DNA of 64,000 nt from Neurospora intermedia (GCA_037102815.1 BTPP01000002.1:4154001-4218000); one strand, 5' to 3'; counted from the stretch's first letter, positions 34,465-50,368 are shown. Notes: a model not told the origin generated them from the letters alone. Numbers and translations are program-made.

Positions 34465-35221
34465 CCGCCCGTGAGTTCGGGTTTTGTGGGTCTCCAAACC
34501 CGGGGAACGTTAAGATCTTTGGTGGATTTCACGGCACCGACCGGAGTTGCGCACCGCTGACAGCTCCATTGCACAGGGTCCCAGGACACCCTTCTTTCTG
34601 TCCCGTCAACGAGGCTCCATTCCATCGTCACCATTGATCTAGGGTATCCCGAGATATGTACACTGATGGATGATTACCACAGTCCAAAACCTCCTCCCTC
34701 GACCATGTTCCACGAAACGGAAATGATCAAAAGCCATTGGTCGCTGCGGCTTCCATCCGGTCCATGTCGCAACTGGTGTACAGTATCCAGCCACCGAACG
34801 ACGATACGGGCTGAACGGGGTCTGTACCAGGGCGATGACAGGGGTTCTTTGGGGGCATCCAAGCCCATTCGGGCGCCCGGCAGCGCGTACCTGCGCGGTT
34901 GCCGAGCCAACAAGGCGCCGATAAGTTTCACTCAGCTTCCAGCCTCCCTCTAAAACTGCGAGCCAAGTTCCGTCGACTTCTTCCTGCAGGGTGGGGGGAG
35001 AAGACACGGGATGGATTTTGACTTGAGAAACCTACCCTGAGGCCCATTGAGCTAGCCCGATTTCTTCAAGAGACATGTCGTCACATGGAACCGGAATGAT
35101 TGTCCGATAATTCGTCCTTCCATTGCTGAACCACATCTCTTTTCAACACTCGGGTGACAGCGATTATTATCCGGTGTTTTTAGCATCAAACCTCTAAAAC
35201 AACAGCAGCGCCATCGCCAAA
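34465..35221. other. intergenic region between transposon and membrane protein gene
   Basis: 757 bases of normal composition. Overlapping open frames at 34639-35007 lack motifs. The last 80 bases are leader of the gene at 35222. Confidence 0.5.
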
Positions 35222-37577
35222 ATGGGAGGCCCTAGCCAGCCCTTCCTGTACGATTACGACCCCGTCAGGTACAGTGTTGACGACCGTCTTCCACCAAAAC
35301 TGTTCGACCCCAAGGCCGTTACAAGAGCAAGCTTCGACAAGCCCAAGCCCAAACCAAAGCCGGACGGCCCGCTTGTCTCGTACGATTACGACCCCGTCAG
35401 GTACAGTGTTGATGATCGTCTTCCACCAAAACTGTTCGACCCCAAGGCCGTTACAAGAGCAAGCTTCGACAAGCCTAAGCCCAAACCAAAGCCGGACGGC
35501 CCGCTTGTCTCATTCAATGTCCATCCAGAGTATGTAGCTAAAGAAAAATTCCAGGCAGTCTTCCATACCCGGGTCTCACTGCAAGGGAGAGATGGTGGCT
35601 GTCGGTCGTGAAATACTTCAAGTGCCGGTGACTGACATTAAGTTGCGATTGATCCAGTGCCTTCCCTCCTTCAGAGCGCACTATCAAGAGCTTCCGGCCC
35701 ATGGGCCCTAGGTCCAAAAGATGGATCATCAGCATGAGGAAGGTTCAGTTGGTCTTTAGGCTGCTTCAGTTCATTGGTGCGGCTGGCTTGCTGGTGATTA
35801 TGATCATGTTGAACAACATGAAAGATTTGCCCGGCTTGATCATTAGGATTGCGGTATGTAAAGTGTCATCTTGTCCACCACAGACAACATACTGACCATA
35901 GTTCGTATGTAGCTTGGTGTCGCCACACTTCACACAGGTTATGGCATGTACCACCTCCGGCGACCTGCCGGTGCGCGGGCGCCAATGTCTACAGCTGCTT
36001 ACCATTTTGGTGTCATTATTGTCGACATTGCCGCTTGTCTAGTTTATGCATATGGCGTGTATACGATCCGCAAGGATGGCGCTACGTGGGGTACCCTTCT
36101 TTCCGACAAGTCGGTGCTTCAGTACTTCATCCCGGCCGTCCAGTACGGACTGATCGGCGCCGGCGCACTCCATGTGGTTTCCATCGGTATCTCAACCTTC
36201 CTCGCCATCCAGTTCTGGCGCATATGCAAGATGCCGCCGGATATGAACCCCTTGGAAGATCATCTCACCTCGCGCGCACACAAGAGGAACAAGTCCTCGG
36301 TCGTTTCCATCTCGACGTATCTCGACGACGCCAAGCAACCCGGCACAGTCGCTGGTAGTCACCGTGACTCCAGCATTCACAACGGTGACGAGCTCGTCCG
36401 CCCACGCGCAATACCCTTCACGCATACCAGGCAGAGCTCTGATTTATCTGAGCGGTCTTCTGGCAAGCGCGAGTCTCGGGTCACGGTAGACCTCCCCCAC
36501 CGTCAATACCAAATTACACCCGGCAACTCACCACGCAGTTCTATGCCTCCTCGGTCCTCCTATCACGGCTCCTATTCCGACCAGGTCCCATTCGCCAGCC
36601 GGGGTGCTGCTAATCCCCGCGACAGCTTCGCTTCCAGTCGACCTAACACCTCGTACAACAAGGGCGAGCAGTTAACCGCCTCCCCTACCTCCATGTCCCC
36701 AACCAAACCACCCCAACAATCACAAAAGCCACGCGGCGGCAAGTTCCAAGAAACTTGGTATACCACCGAGTCCCTCTTCAACCGCACCCACGAGCGAAAC
36801 CGCACTATGAAGGAAGCCCAAAAGAACGGCGGCGGCGGCGGCGCCAACAACAATAACAAGCGCGGCAACCGCGCCTACGAAGCCCTAACCAGTTACTACG
36901 ACACTCACGACTCCGACGACGATCATCAGCATTTGCAACTGCAACAGAGCCCCTACTCTCCTCCTCGTTCCGGGGCAGCCCGCGACAACCACAAATTGGG
37001 CTACCGAAACAGCCATGACGACGACGACATCGATCTCGCAGACCTGCACCCCAACCCCTTGCGCTCCAACCCTTCCTCGCCGACACTGATGATCGACTCG
37101 GAGCTGGGGCCAGAAAGGTCGATCACGCCCTTCAGCCGCTTGCGCGAGTCCATTCTTCGTCCATTGAACTTGAACCCGTTGAATATCAAGAAAGTCCGCC
37201 AACCTCCGAAAACCCAACATCTTCAACCAGACAGCCAGGAACCAATGCGGAACCGCGATTCCTCCATTCAACCCGAGGCTTTGTTTTCTACTGCTGCCTT
37301 GTCCGGCGGCGGCGGAGGAGAAGGAGGAGCAAAGCCCTACGATCCTAGTACCTCTGACATACCTTCGACTTTGCTTGCAGGCCACCCTGCTAATTACCGG
37401 GTGGTTTCGTCTGGCCATGACTACGATTTCAGTTATAGCGGAGCAGGGGCAGGTAGGCAGAGACATGTCAGTGGGAAGGTGGCTGAGGAGGGCATGGCTG
37501 GTGGGTTTGGCTTTTCGGAGGATATAACGGAGGTAGGGAGGCAGGATAAGAAGAGGCTGACAGTTACCAATGCTTAG
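35222..37577 (+). CDS. four-TM membrane protein with disordered C-terminal tail, function unknown
   Basis: I do not recognise a named family. Likely exons are 35222-35529, 35691-35853 and 35913-37577, closing to 711 residues. The second intron (GTATGT...TAG) is clear; the first (GTATGT...GAG) has alternative acceptors at 35674 and 35676. The N-terminal 100 residues consist mostly of a 44-residue unit present twice (see the repeat feature). Four hydrophobic segments follow: LVFRLLQFIGAAGLLVIMIM; a stretch around GLIIRIALGVATLHTGYGMY; HFGVIIVDIAACLVYAYGVY; and a segment spanning FIPAVQYGLIGAGALHVVSI and the next dozen residues. They are spaced like MARVEL-type proteins. The remaining 430 residues are Ser/Pro/Asn-rich with Asp-His repeats and are probably cytosolic and disordered. 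Confidence 0.75.
35249..35512 (+). repeat. in-frame 132-bp tandem duplication
   Basis: Two copies (35249-35380 and 35381-35512) each encode the same 44 residues, starting YDYDPVRYSVDDRLPPKLFD and ending KPKPKPKPDGPLVS. They differ at only a few, mostly third-position, bases. The unit is far shorter than the length RIP usually needs, which explains its survival. Confidence 0.95.
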
Positions 37578-37995
37578 TGGGCATGATAGTAAGTTGGATG
37601 CCTACTTGGATCCAAGAAGGGTGATTTCTGTGGATTATGAACGAATGATTACGTTGTTGGAATGATGTCCTGATGAAGATGGATTATTCAAGCGGGTTTT
37701 CTGCGTATAGCTGGCAGGTTCTGGAGTTAAAGGCATGGGTTTCCAATGTACAAAGGCATGATATCACTGTTACGAAAAGCTGAGCGTGGCGCATTGTATG
37801 TCTTGGTAGTTAGGTCTATAAAGTTGCGAAAGTTCCAACCCAGATAGTCGTTCTATGTCTATACGTTTCCTAAGGTCATAACCATCAACTCTTTCTCTTA
37901 TCCCCATTATCTTTGTGACAACCTCTCTAGCCATTATGTATGATCAAGTCAGCCCGCTGTCACGTCTACAACTCCATCATCATCACCAAAAGCTC
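37578..37995. other. 3' intergenic region between convergent genes
   Basis: 418 bases between two converging stop codons. No gene seen. Confidence 0.6.
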
Positions 37996-39493
37996 TCATA
38001 ACAATCCAACCCTCTCCATATATCCACTCAACCTCTCCTCCACCCTCTCCCCATTCCACGTCTCTCTCCCCTCCTCATCCATCCCCAGCTCCGGTACTCC
38101 CACCTGCTCAATGGCAAAACTCGCTGCCACGCTGCCCCACGCACACGCCTCCTCGATGCTCTTTCCCCTCGCCAACGCCGCCGCCAGCCCACCCAGGAAC
38201 GTGTTCCCACCTCCCGTGGGATCGACGACCTTTGTGGCGTCCGTATGGTAAGCGGGCAGCCACCTCTCGATCCCCGAATCGGCCTCGATCCCCTCCTCGA
38301 CATCGAAACGACCGAACGGGTCATCCTCATTATTCCGGTCTTCCATATCTTGCAAAAGTCCGGCGAAGAGAGACATCATGTCTGTGTCGTGCTGTAGCCC
38401 GCCGTGGAAGTTTCGGGCGTCCAGCCCTACCTTCATCTTCTTCTTCTTCTTGTTTCCCCTTTTCATAGGTGGCTGTTTCCTCCTCCTTCGCCCCCCATTC
38501 TTGGCAACATAGCACCCCTTCTCCCCGGCCCTGACCACCAGCGTGTAGGTCGTCAGCGGCATGCTGGCCAGCAGCTGTTCGCAGTTGCGCTCTACTTGCT
38601 CGACGCTGATCTCGCCCGTTTCCGGGTCGAGGCCGTCGGTGCCCATGAACCCGGCTAGCTCGGCGTGGTTGGGGCTGCAGATGTCGACTAGGGGAAGGGC
38701 GTTGGTGCAGTTTAGTAACTCGAAGGGGGTGCAGAGATCGGGGACTGGTTCCCAGATTATTAAGGGGCGGGTGTAGGCGTTGGGGTCGTTGGTGTCGTCA
38801 TCAACGTCGTCGCAATCGCCGTCGTTGTCGTTATTGTTGTTGTTGCTCTTGTTGGAGGCGGCAGCAGCAGCAGCAAGTCGGGCTTCGCGCTTGCGAAGGG
38901 TGATGATCTCCTCCACCAACTCTTTGCAGCGGTTGGGACTGCAGACCATGTGCACAGCTTTAGCCTTCAACAAGGGAGTTCCGGCCAGGTCGGCGGCCGT
39001 TAGCCGTTTCTTGGGGGTGGTGTACTTGAATTCGCGGCGCTCCGAGGAGCCGACGTAGCCGTTCCAGCCGCGGGTGGTGAGCCGGGTTGGGTCATGGCGG
39101 AAGACGGCCGAGGTGGACCAGCCGGTGATGAGATCGGTGATGGCCTGGGGGAAGTCGGAGCCCTGATCGACGATCCAGCCCACGGTGCGGGAGAGGTCCG
39201 GAGCTGGAGAGAAGAGGCGGGCGCCGAGGGCGGAGTAGGAGCCGGCGCCTCCTAAGACGTTGGTTGATGGAGGACGGGGCGGAGGGTATTCGATTTCATC
39301 TGAAGGGGGTGCTTAGTTGGTGCCTGATTGTGGTTCCTGGGCACTTACCGATAATGAACATGCCGAGGGTGACAAAGTCTATTATTGAGGGAGTGTCGTT
39401 GATATCTTGCCATTCTGAGCTCTCATCCGAGGCTTTGTCAACATCGTCTGGACTTTGGCCGGGCACTTCCGGGTTGCCGTTATTGTCTGTCAT
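37996..39493 (-). CDS. mak32: MAK32-type PfkB-family carbohydrate kinase homologue
   Basis: It belongs to the ribokinase/PfkB fold. In yeast the homologue Mak32 is needed to maintain a dsRNA killer element; its substrate is unknown. Minus-strand exons 39493-39349 and 39299-37996 close to 482 residues. Family stretches are FVTLGMFIIDEIEYPPPRPP, NVLGGAGSYSALGARLFSP, VGWIVDQGSDFP and VDICSPNHAELAGF. The PfkB second signature reads DPTGGGNTFLGG (residues 408-419), so the position that is the catalytic Asp in ribokinases (GAGD) is Asn414. Two low-complexity inserts are present: an Ala/Asn/Asp run (38790-38880) and a Lys/Arg-rich run (38420-38500) that could act as a nuclear signal. The assignment to the Mak32 group is from the FVTLGMFIID opening and the GGGN variant. 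Confidence 0.83.
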
Positions 39494-40883
39494 ATTGTTC
39501 TCTGTGGTGACTGTGCAGGATCAATCAATTTGTAAGGGACGCTTGAAAGGAGTGTGTGCGAGTACGACCCGGCACACGGCCAGGCGATGATAGACAACAA
39601 GTGGGAGTGGGCTAAGTGAGTGAGTGACACTGAAAGGGGTTATGAGAGTGAGACACCGATGGAGGGATGAAGATTGGAAAGATGGACGCGTATGTAGATA
39701 TTGATGTGGCTACTGGCTAGGCTATTGCTAGTCTGCTATTTCTGCCTGACCATCAGGCGGCATAAAGCATAAAGAGCCTGATGTTTTGATAACTCGACAT
39801 CTTATTAGCTAGAATCAGCTATCTGGGGTAGGTTTTTTACTGCGAGGCGTCGGTAGGAATGGAGAAAGGGGACGGACCCGCGGGACGGGAGTTTATGGGA
39901 TCGATCCTGTCATCTCGATCCTCGATGCCTTAAACGACTACTTCCTGTCCAGACCTATTCATGGCAAGTCTTCAGCATCAGAATTACCGCTCTCGTATAT
40001 ACAAAGCTAAAACAGCAACGAGCTTCTGAACGAAGAGAGTGCTTGTTGTTGATCCAGTTGCAGTAGCATAATGTGACTTCCATGTTGTTGTTGTTTATGC
40101 TCGGTGGGGTGGTAACTCATATATGAGGCGTGGATGGTGCCTGTACGCCCAGCGGGTTTTTAGTGGCCGTGCACTCTGGTCTAGTGCAGAGTCGTGAGAG
40201 CGGCCAGCAAGGTGTTCGTTCTTGTTGGAGGATGTCCCGAAACGCGTAATTTTAAACGATGGATGAGACGACCCACCATGACCCCACTTCGAAGCTATCG
40301 TGGGGAAGCAGCTCATCACCTAGCGTGCGTCTACAGAAGGTGTGCCCCGTACACTGTGGCCGCCCGTAGTGTCCATACAAGCATGGCAGGCGCCAGGGGC
40401 AGATGCCCGTGCTAGGTAGGGGTTGTGTGACGAGGGGTTCCAATCGACGAGTTGTCAGCCCGGACCGTCAACCTTCAGACATCCCATGTTCCAGCACAGC
40501 AGATCTTGGGGCAACTACACCTTCCCCGACCTCCTCCTTGTTCAAGTTTCGGGACTCTTTTCTTCCTCTATCTCCATCTAGCGATATCTTCCGTCTTGTT
40601 TCTTGTTAATTATACGGTTCAGCGAAAAGGGTAAGTGCTTCTCATCAAGATATCCAGGACGATACCTTCCCTCTGTTTCAACGAGCCCTCTTCCACCGGA
40701 GGTGTCCGGGTCTGCCCATGGCACTCTCTTCACATCATCATCAAGGCAGGATCACTAATACCGCAAGCTGGCACCGACAGTTCTAATCACAGAGTACACC
40801 TTGCTCCTTCCAACTTCTATATTACTCGACAGCGAAGCCTACTACGTTTCCAAAGTCCCGCCTAAGGGACCATCATAATCACA
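39494..40883. other. divergent intergenic region between MAK32-type gene and CAP
   Basis: 1.4 kb between divergent start codons. The 40450-40880 part is CT-rich and looks like promoter and leader of the CAP gene. No further gene is supportable. Confidence 0.55.
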
Positions 40884-42833
40884 ATGGCGACCAACAATAT
40901 GCACAACTTGGTCACCTTGATCAAGAGGTACGCTTCAGCTTTCTTTACTGCAACTTGATGTCGCCACACCTACGAATAGTTGCTGTCTTCTTCAACACCC
41001 GTATTGCCCATCATTCTACCTGGCGCATCCTTAGCCATGCCGATTCCATGGGAGCCGCTCTGCGGCTAGGACGACGAGGAGCCAGTCCCCGAGTAAGGAA
41101 TGCGCCAGGAAGATCGGCGCAAATCGAAGAAAAAAGACTACGAGTGAATAGTGGTCAAGGCACATTGCTAAGTACTTGCGCAGACTTGAGGCGGCCACCC
41201 TCCGTCTGGAGGACATGGCTTCGTCCACCATCCCCCCTATTGGCTCCCAGGCCGTCATTGAGCCGGCTTCATCCGCTCCCTCCGCCCCCGCGTCCACGGC
41301 TGTGTCCACTCCCGCACCCGCTGCCGCAGTACCAATTCCCGAATCTGTCGAAAAGTTCGACGAGTTCTTGAACCAAACTGTTCAGAAATATGTCAAGACC
41401 AGCAATCTTATTGGTGGCTTGGTTGCTGAGCAGGTACCTATCCTGCACAGTTCTGGATTTATTTTGTGGGCAGAGAGCGGGAAGCTGACCATTTTAATCA
41501 GGCTGCGAGTGTCCTCAAGGGATTTGTCGAGACGCGCAAGTTCCTACTCGCCGCCTCCCAGTCCAAGAAGCTCGACATGACCTCGGTCGATTTCCAGGAG
41601 GCTATCAAGCCTATCAGCGAGGCCATCCAGGCCACTCAAGAAATCAAGGACAAGAACCGCGGTTCTCCCTTCTCCAACCACCTCGGCATGGTGGCCGATG
41701 GAATCATGCTCCTCGCTTGGATCACTGTTCAGTCTAGGCCTGACAAGCTCATTGATGAAAGCCTGTCATCCGCCGAATACCTGGGCAACAGAGTCATGCA
41801 GGCAAACAAAAACACCGATCCCCAGCATGCAGAATGGGTCAAGACCTTCTACCAGATCTTCAAAGACTTGTCGGAATACGCCAAGGATTACTACAACAAC
41901 GGCATTGTGTGGAACCCTAACGGCAAGCCTTACAAGGAGGTCGTCCAGACTCTTGACTCCGGCAGCGCTCCCTCGGCACCTGCCGCGTCTCCAGCCCCAT
42001 CCGGAGGAGCTCCTCCTCCGCCCCCTCCTCCTCCTGGGCCTCCTCCGGTGCTCAAGATCAATGAGCAGAAGGCGGAACCGGCCCAACCGGGTGGTTTCAG
42101 TTCCGTCATGTCTGAGCTCAACAAGGGCGAAGCAGTTACAAAGGGTCTCAAGAAGGTCGACAAGTCGCAGATGACACACAAGAACCCTTCCCTCAGGGCA
42201 GGATCAACCGTTCCCGACGGACCAGCGGCACGTTCCAAGAGCCCTGCGCCCCCCGGAACCAGGCCGCCCAAGCCTGAGAGCATGCGTGCGAAGAAACCTG
42301 CGAAGAAGGCGCTCGAGGGCAACAAGTGGATCATCGTAAGTTCTCCAGCCGGACATTGTGGTGTAAATATAAGTTTTTTGACAGTGCTTTAGGAAAACTA
42401 CGATGCTGCCGCTGGCAACGTCGAGATCGAGGCCTCCATTTCCCAGTCCATCCTCATCAGCAGGTGTAATAATGTCGTTATCGTCGTCAAGGGCAAAGCC
42501 AACGCTGTCAACATCGACAACTGCGATAAGGTGTCGCTTATTGTGGACACTCTTGTCTCTACTGTCGACGTTGTCAGGTCCAAGAACTTCCAGCTTCAGG
42601 TCAACGAGACGATTCCCACTGTGCTTTTGGATCAAGTCGAGCAAGCCACAATCTGGCTGAGCAAGGAGAGCATCTCGACAAGGGTGTTCCAGAGCAAGAC
42701 GGACAACGTCAACATCATGGTTGTGGACGAGAACGACGACTCCAAGGAGCTTCCCCTTCCTTCCCAAATCTGCTCGTACTACGATCCCGAGAAGAAGGAG
42801 CTTATCAGCGAGATCGTTTCTCACTGTGGTTAA
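40884..42833 (+). CDS. cap-1: adenylyl cyclase-associated protein (CAP/Srv2)
   Basis: CAP recycles actin monomers from cofilin and, in fungi, binds adenylyl cyclase to support Ras-cAMP signalling. Exons 40884-40927, 41184-41433, 41502-42335 and 42393-42833 close to 522 residues. The start is in context ATCACAATGGC. The first 26 residues hold the RLEAATLRLEDM cyclase-binding motif, split by a 256-nt intron. The N-terminal helical folded domain follows (SVEKFDEFL to about residue 270), then a polyproline stretch (GGAPPPPPPPPGPPP), a WH2-like basic segment, and the C-terminal CARP beta-helix domain (EASISQSILISRC, NVVIVVKGKANAVNIDNCDK) that binds G-actin. Length and domain order are as expected. 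It is convergent with MCM3. Confidence 0.96.
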
Positions 42834-43279
42834 TTCATGTTTGGTCGCTGCTTCGTCGAGATTGTCGGGAAAAGGGAGTAGCTTGATGCGAGGTGGCGTT
42901 TGGTTTTTGATCGTGAGCGTTGTTGTCACATATTCTCCAATTTACATAATAGCACCCCTTGGTTTGAATATTCGTGGATGGCATGTTCTGAAGCGAGCGT
43001 GAAATCATCTTCAATCCCGCAGGATGCCCACTCGATACTACCCATCATCATTTTCATGAACTATATCATCTCATGACGTTCCTGTTCCAATTGAGAAAAA
43101 CGCCGAACACCTTTGCCTATCAATGACAAAACTTGGCTGTTTTATGGCATGTCTCTCTGTCTAAACCATATCCGCCATAGTACTTTTCTCATCCATATCT
43201 ATGACCCACCTAAAATCATCTCTACCTGTTTCCCAGACACAGCATCAACGCGGTTTTCTAACCTTTCCAGTCTACCAGA
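42834..43279. other. 3' intergenic region between convergent CAP and MCM3
   Basis: 446 bases between two stop codons. No gene or repeat seen. Confidence 0.6.
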
Positions 43280-46264
<2,985 letters not shown>

Positions 46265-46504
46265 CTTGAAAGTATTAAACAAAAGAACAACTCTTCAAGC
46301 CAGTGTCACAGACGGAAAACAAAGGTAACACGGGTTCGGACGCGGAGTAAGGGTAGTCGTTGTGGCCTCCGTTCTCGTCGTCCGGAAAGGTTGCTGGAGG
46401 GGAATGGAAGAGTCGCGATGTTTTGTTTGGGCGCATGCGCTTCTCGCCTTGCGGAGCCGGCACGGAAAAGTGACAAAACGAAACGATACGATTTTAAGTG
46501 GAAA

Positions 46505-46510
46505 ACGCGT
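46505..46510. promoter_or_regulatory. MluI cell-cycle box (ACGCGT) upstream of MCM3
   Basis: ACGCGT lies 241 bases upstream of the MCM3 start codon, followed by a near match (ACACGCGA). In yeasts this box binds MBF (Mbp1/Swi6) and drives G1/S transcription of MCM genes; use here is inferred. Confidence 0.45.
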
Positions 46511-49500
46511 CGACGACACGCGAGTCGCGCTAAACCCCTTGCTTCAGACAGGGGGCTTAATTGACATAAGCGGGGCTGTACCTGATACCGTCATTACTCA
46601 TGATTGTCATCAAGAAGCGTGTGATTTCCAGTATCTTACCACCTATGCCAGACCTCGGCCCTTCAGACTTGGTTGCCAGGAGCCAGGTTACATTTGCTAT
46701 CGATAACAAAGCTTCCACGACGATTGTACATTCAAGGTCAATGTGCACATGCTTTGCCTCTTCTAACTTGTACCTCTCGGCCTTTTCAACTTAACCAGCG
46801 TCCATGTCTGGTTCGACGGAGTGTCTTCAAGGCCTCGGCGCTCCGCATGGCCTTTGATTCTCAGCGAGCAAGCCCATGTTGTGTTGCCCCGAAAACGAGA
46901 AGAGAAAGAACAGCAACTTCAAGGCGGCCTAGAAACCTCAGTAGTGTCGTTGGTCACTAGCGTGTGTACCTCGCATACATGTGTGCCTCCCAGCCTTCGA
47001 TTACAAGTTCATACTTCGTAGTTGTGCTATGATTTGTGTTAGCAGTTGGGGTATGACCATAGGACAACATCTGTTGGGCCCTCTTAAGTGGACGACATGG
47101 GTGAAACAAAGTGATTATTACCAAAGCGTGAAATGGGAAAGACGCCGTGAGTGTCTAAAAGTTACTTTGGTCCACTCTTTGGAGTCTCTAACCCATAAGC
47201 CAACGCAGGGCTTTCGCACCTTCACTGGTACGAATATTACTATGAGCCTAAGCGTCCAAGTACTCGAGCAAGACCGACCCCAGTCGGGTGATGATTCTCG
47301 ACGGCTCCAAGCGCGAGCGAAAGAATGCCATCCTGAGCGCCTCATGATCATTGTCTCCCCTGCTGCGTCGTTCACATGCTACATCAACTTTCACCGGTCC
47401 GATAGACATTGCTCCTAGCCGGCGTTTACTGCCCCACATCCGTTCTTCTCACAGCAGTCATGTTTGAGGTTCCGCTCCACAACTGCAACGGCTGAATGCA
47501 TCCTTTGGTTCTTTGATTTTTCCCGTGGCTTTAGTACCCGACTAGAGCCCATCACCATCGGGATCCTACCGTGAAATGTTTTGTGTCTGTTGTTTCGACT
47601 TTCCGACAGTTCACTTGAGCCGTCATTGCCCGCTTGCAGAGATGGCCATGGCAAGTTACTATAGGGTCATCAATTTTATGCCGTTTGCCATTACCCTCAT
47701 ACCGCATCAACTCTCTCCTGCGGTTCTGGTCGTACGATTTCTTCAAAGGCGGGACGAAAACCATCCTTCTCGTCAACGAGCTGTGCTGCTGTGGTCCGTG
47801 CCGTACAGCTCCATCATGTAGACACGGTAATCGGTTCCCAGTAGACTGGATCGTCTTTCGGGATGACGCGGTTCGTCACAGTAGTGTGCTGTGACTGCCG
47901 CCGTAAACGGGAAAGGGCCTCATACTTTGGTGAGGCGCCGTGAGAAGGACTGCCACAAACCCAGCCGGTCCTCCAATCGAATTGTTGGGTGGCTCCGGTT
48001 GCTTCCCGACCTTTGTAGCCGTCGAACCTGCTGTTGAACCCGAAACAGGTCTGGCTTGATGTTCCCGTCTCTCATGCCGAACAGCCATTGTGAGAAGGAG
48101 CGGTAATCGACGGTTCATCTCGTCTGCATGAGTAAGTCACCGTCCGGAGCTACGCACGGGATGACTTTCACCCGCTCTACCCCCAAAAAATGGTCGGAAA
48201 TCAATAGTTTCGCTCTTTTGTGGTGATAGATCTGTCGTGATGTCTCCTGCTATGTCATCAGCAAATATTTCCAGAGTCAAACGCAACAATGTTTCTTGAC
48301 CCGATCTTGAAGTTCGTAACAGCCAAGAAATTAATGTTGGTTACTCCAGCAACAATGCCTAGATCCAAAAGCTTTTTTGATGTGCCCGGGTTCGCATCTG
48401 GATAATGCACCAGGACAAAATAAGACGGTATCGCGAGGCCTTGCGAAAAGGAAGGAAAGATATTAAGTGCAAAAGCATCCCGCAAGCCTTGAAAACAGAG
48501 CCCAATGTTTCAACTGCATATGTTGGTATCGTGCAAAGTTAGACAAGGAGGCTGAAGTAAGACAAACCACGATCCGGCACCTAGTGTCCTATGATATCAA
48601 GTCGCCTTGTTACACAAGGGTGCAAGCTTAGATGGCTTCAACAACGCCTCCGACGAATGACAGCCTAGGCACATAGCCGTGGTATCGGCACTGGCGGTTA
48701 CACCACCAGGCGAGCGGCCTCGTCGCACAACTGAGGTACGTCGAAGGGAAAGTTCGCTGCCTGACAACCGTTGATGCAAGGCACAACCCACGAGGACGAG
48801 GGCTGTAAAAAACAGCAGTGTTCATAATTGGGGACGGAGTCGATTTTCCAACAGCCATCGGACCCCACAAGACCATTAACCATGTCGATCCGTTCAGTGA
48901 TCACTGATTCCATGGCTAATTTCGCTTTGGTGAGAGTAGTGGCCAGTGTCGTGGATGTTTGCAATGCATTCGTACCACATGGGATGGCATCTTCAGCACC
49001 AGGTAAACAGGTGCGATTTTTAAAGTTCAGTAAAATATATCAAGTTCGGGTCCGCGCACAGGAAGCTTGTGTCGGTCTAGGGGTGAGCCTTGGACGGTCA
49101 AGAGACCATAGAGCAGGTAGTACTCAGCAGTTGTATGTAGTCGCACCCCGTACTTATTTTGGGAACACTCGGTCGGCGCCATTGAAAGAGGTATGTAGGC
49201 ATCGGCAGCGGCGACACATGGACGTGCCGATGGTCCGTGCAAACCTACAGGCCCGAATAGGGCAACCGAAAAGGTGAGCATGATCCAATGGACATCAGGT
49301 GAAATTGACTGGGCTGAGAAAGACTCGGATAGGCGGCAGGACACGTTTTCGAATAGTGTAATTCGGAAGCGGGAACGTGTGACAATCATAGAGATACACT
49401 ACGTTCGCCGTTCTCACCAAGCCTGATCCTGGCTTGTTCAACACGCTAAACTATCTCTAGTCTACCCAGTGGATATGCGGTCTCCATTTAGTAGTGTAGT

Positions 49501-50359
49501 GTCAAGTGTAGTCTAAACGTTTGGTTGTTGAAGCTGGGTCGAGATAATGCATACACTAGATTATGTGTCACGAAATAGAATGCCCGGTCTACTCACCTTC
49601 GGCAGAGGGTTTCGCCACGACATTTGGCCGAGATCGGGACGCCGAGTCGAGTTGTCGCTACCCCTCTTTTTTGTTGTAATGCCGAACGGGGCTCTAAGGT
49701 AGGTTCTCAGGATAGGCACGATAGGGTGCCTCTACGATGATTAGTGGGAACAGTGATAAAGCTTCTGTTACACAACCACAACAACAACTCAAAGTCATTG
49801 AAGGCGGAAGACCGCAGCCCGGTTGTTACACGTTGTACAAGTATAACTCGTGGTCTATACCCTTCGAAATTTGGACACATCTTCTTCGGAACGGTGATGC
49901 CATTGGCAAACGGTTCAGATTCTTGTTCGTACGGAGAGGTTGACACGGCTTGGACGTTAGCTATAGGGCGCACCAGATTGACCAATGCTGGATCATTCAG
50001 TCTGCCCAAACCCTCGTTTGCCACGAGAAAGCACCTACATACACCGTAGTCTGATACACTTTGGTACGCTGGATGATGGGCACCTAGCCGGGGGTGCCGC
50101 GGTAAAGTCCACGAATCATGCTAGAACCCGCTGATCCACATAGCTAAGGCTTGGTTGAGAATGCAGTCCGGTATCAAGCAGCAAACGCTCGCACCGAGAA
50201 TAGCACTTGCTGTATCCGGCAGTTAACACGAGCCATCTGATATCTGGGCCCGTCATGCAGTGGATGCTTGTTGTTGATGAGTTGGGCTGGGCTGGGTCTC
50301 GACTGCCCATACTGTTTGATCGGCCAATGTTTGAGCACTAAGGTCGGCAGGACTTTGAG

Positions 50360-50368
50360 TATATATAG
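50360..50368 (+). promoter_or_regulatory. TATA box of the aminotransferase gene
   Basis: tatatatag followed by ATAAAAGGG lies 125-133 bases upstream of the ATG at 50493, a usual distance for a TATA box with a short leader. It is the clearest TATA element in the window, suggesting a regulated rather than housekeeping gene. Confidence 0.5.

Noticed and set aside
48698-48964. Cys-containing minus frame that looks protein-like in part
   Set aside because: Start context is weak, no signal peptide or family is visible, and the frame ends without a sensible continuation. A decayed small gene is possible but not supportable.
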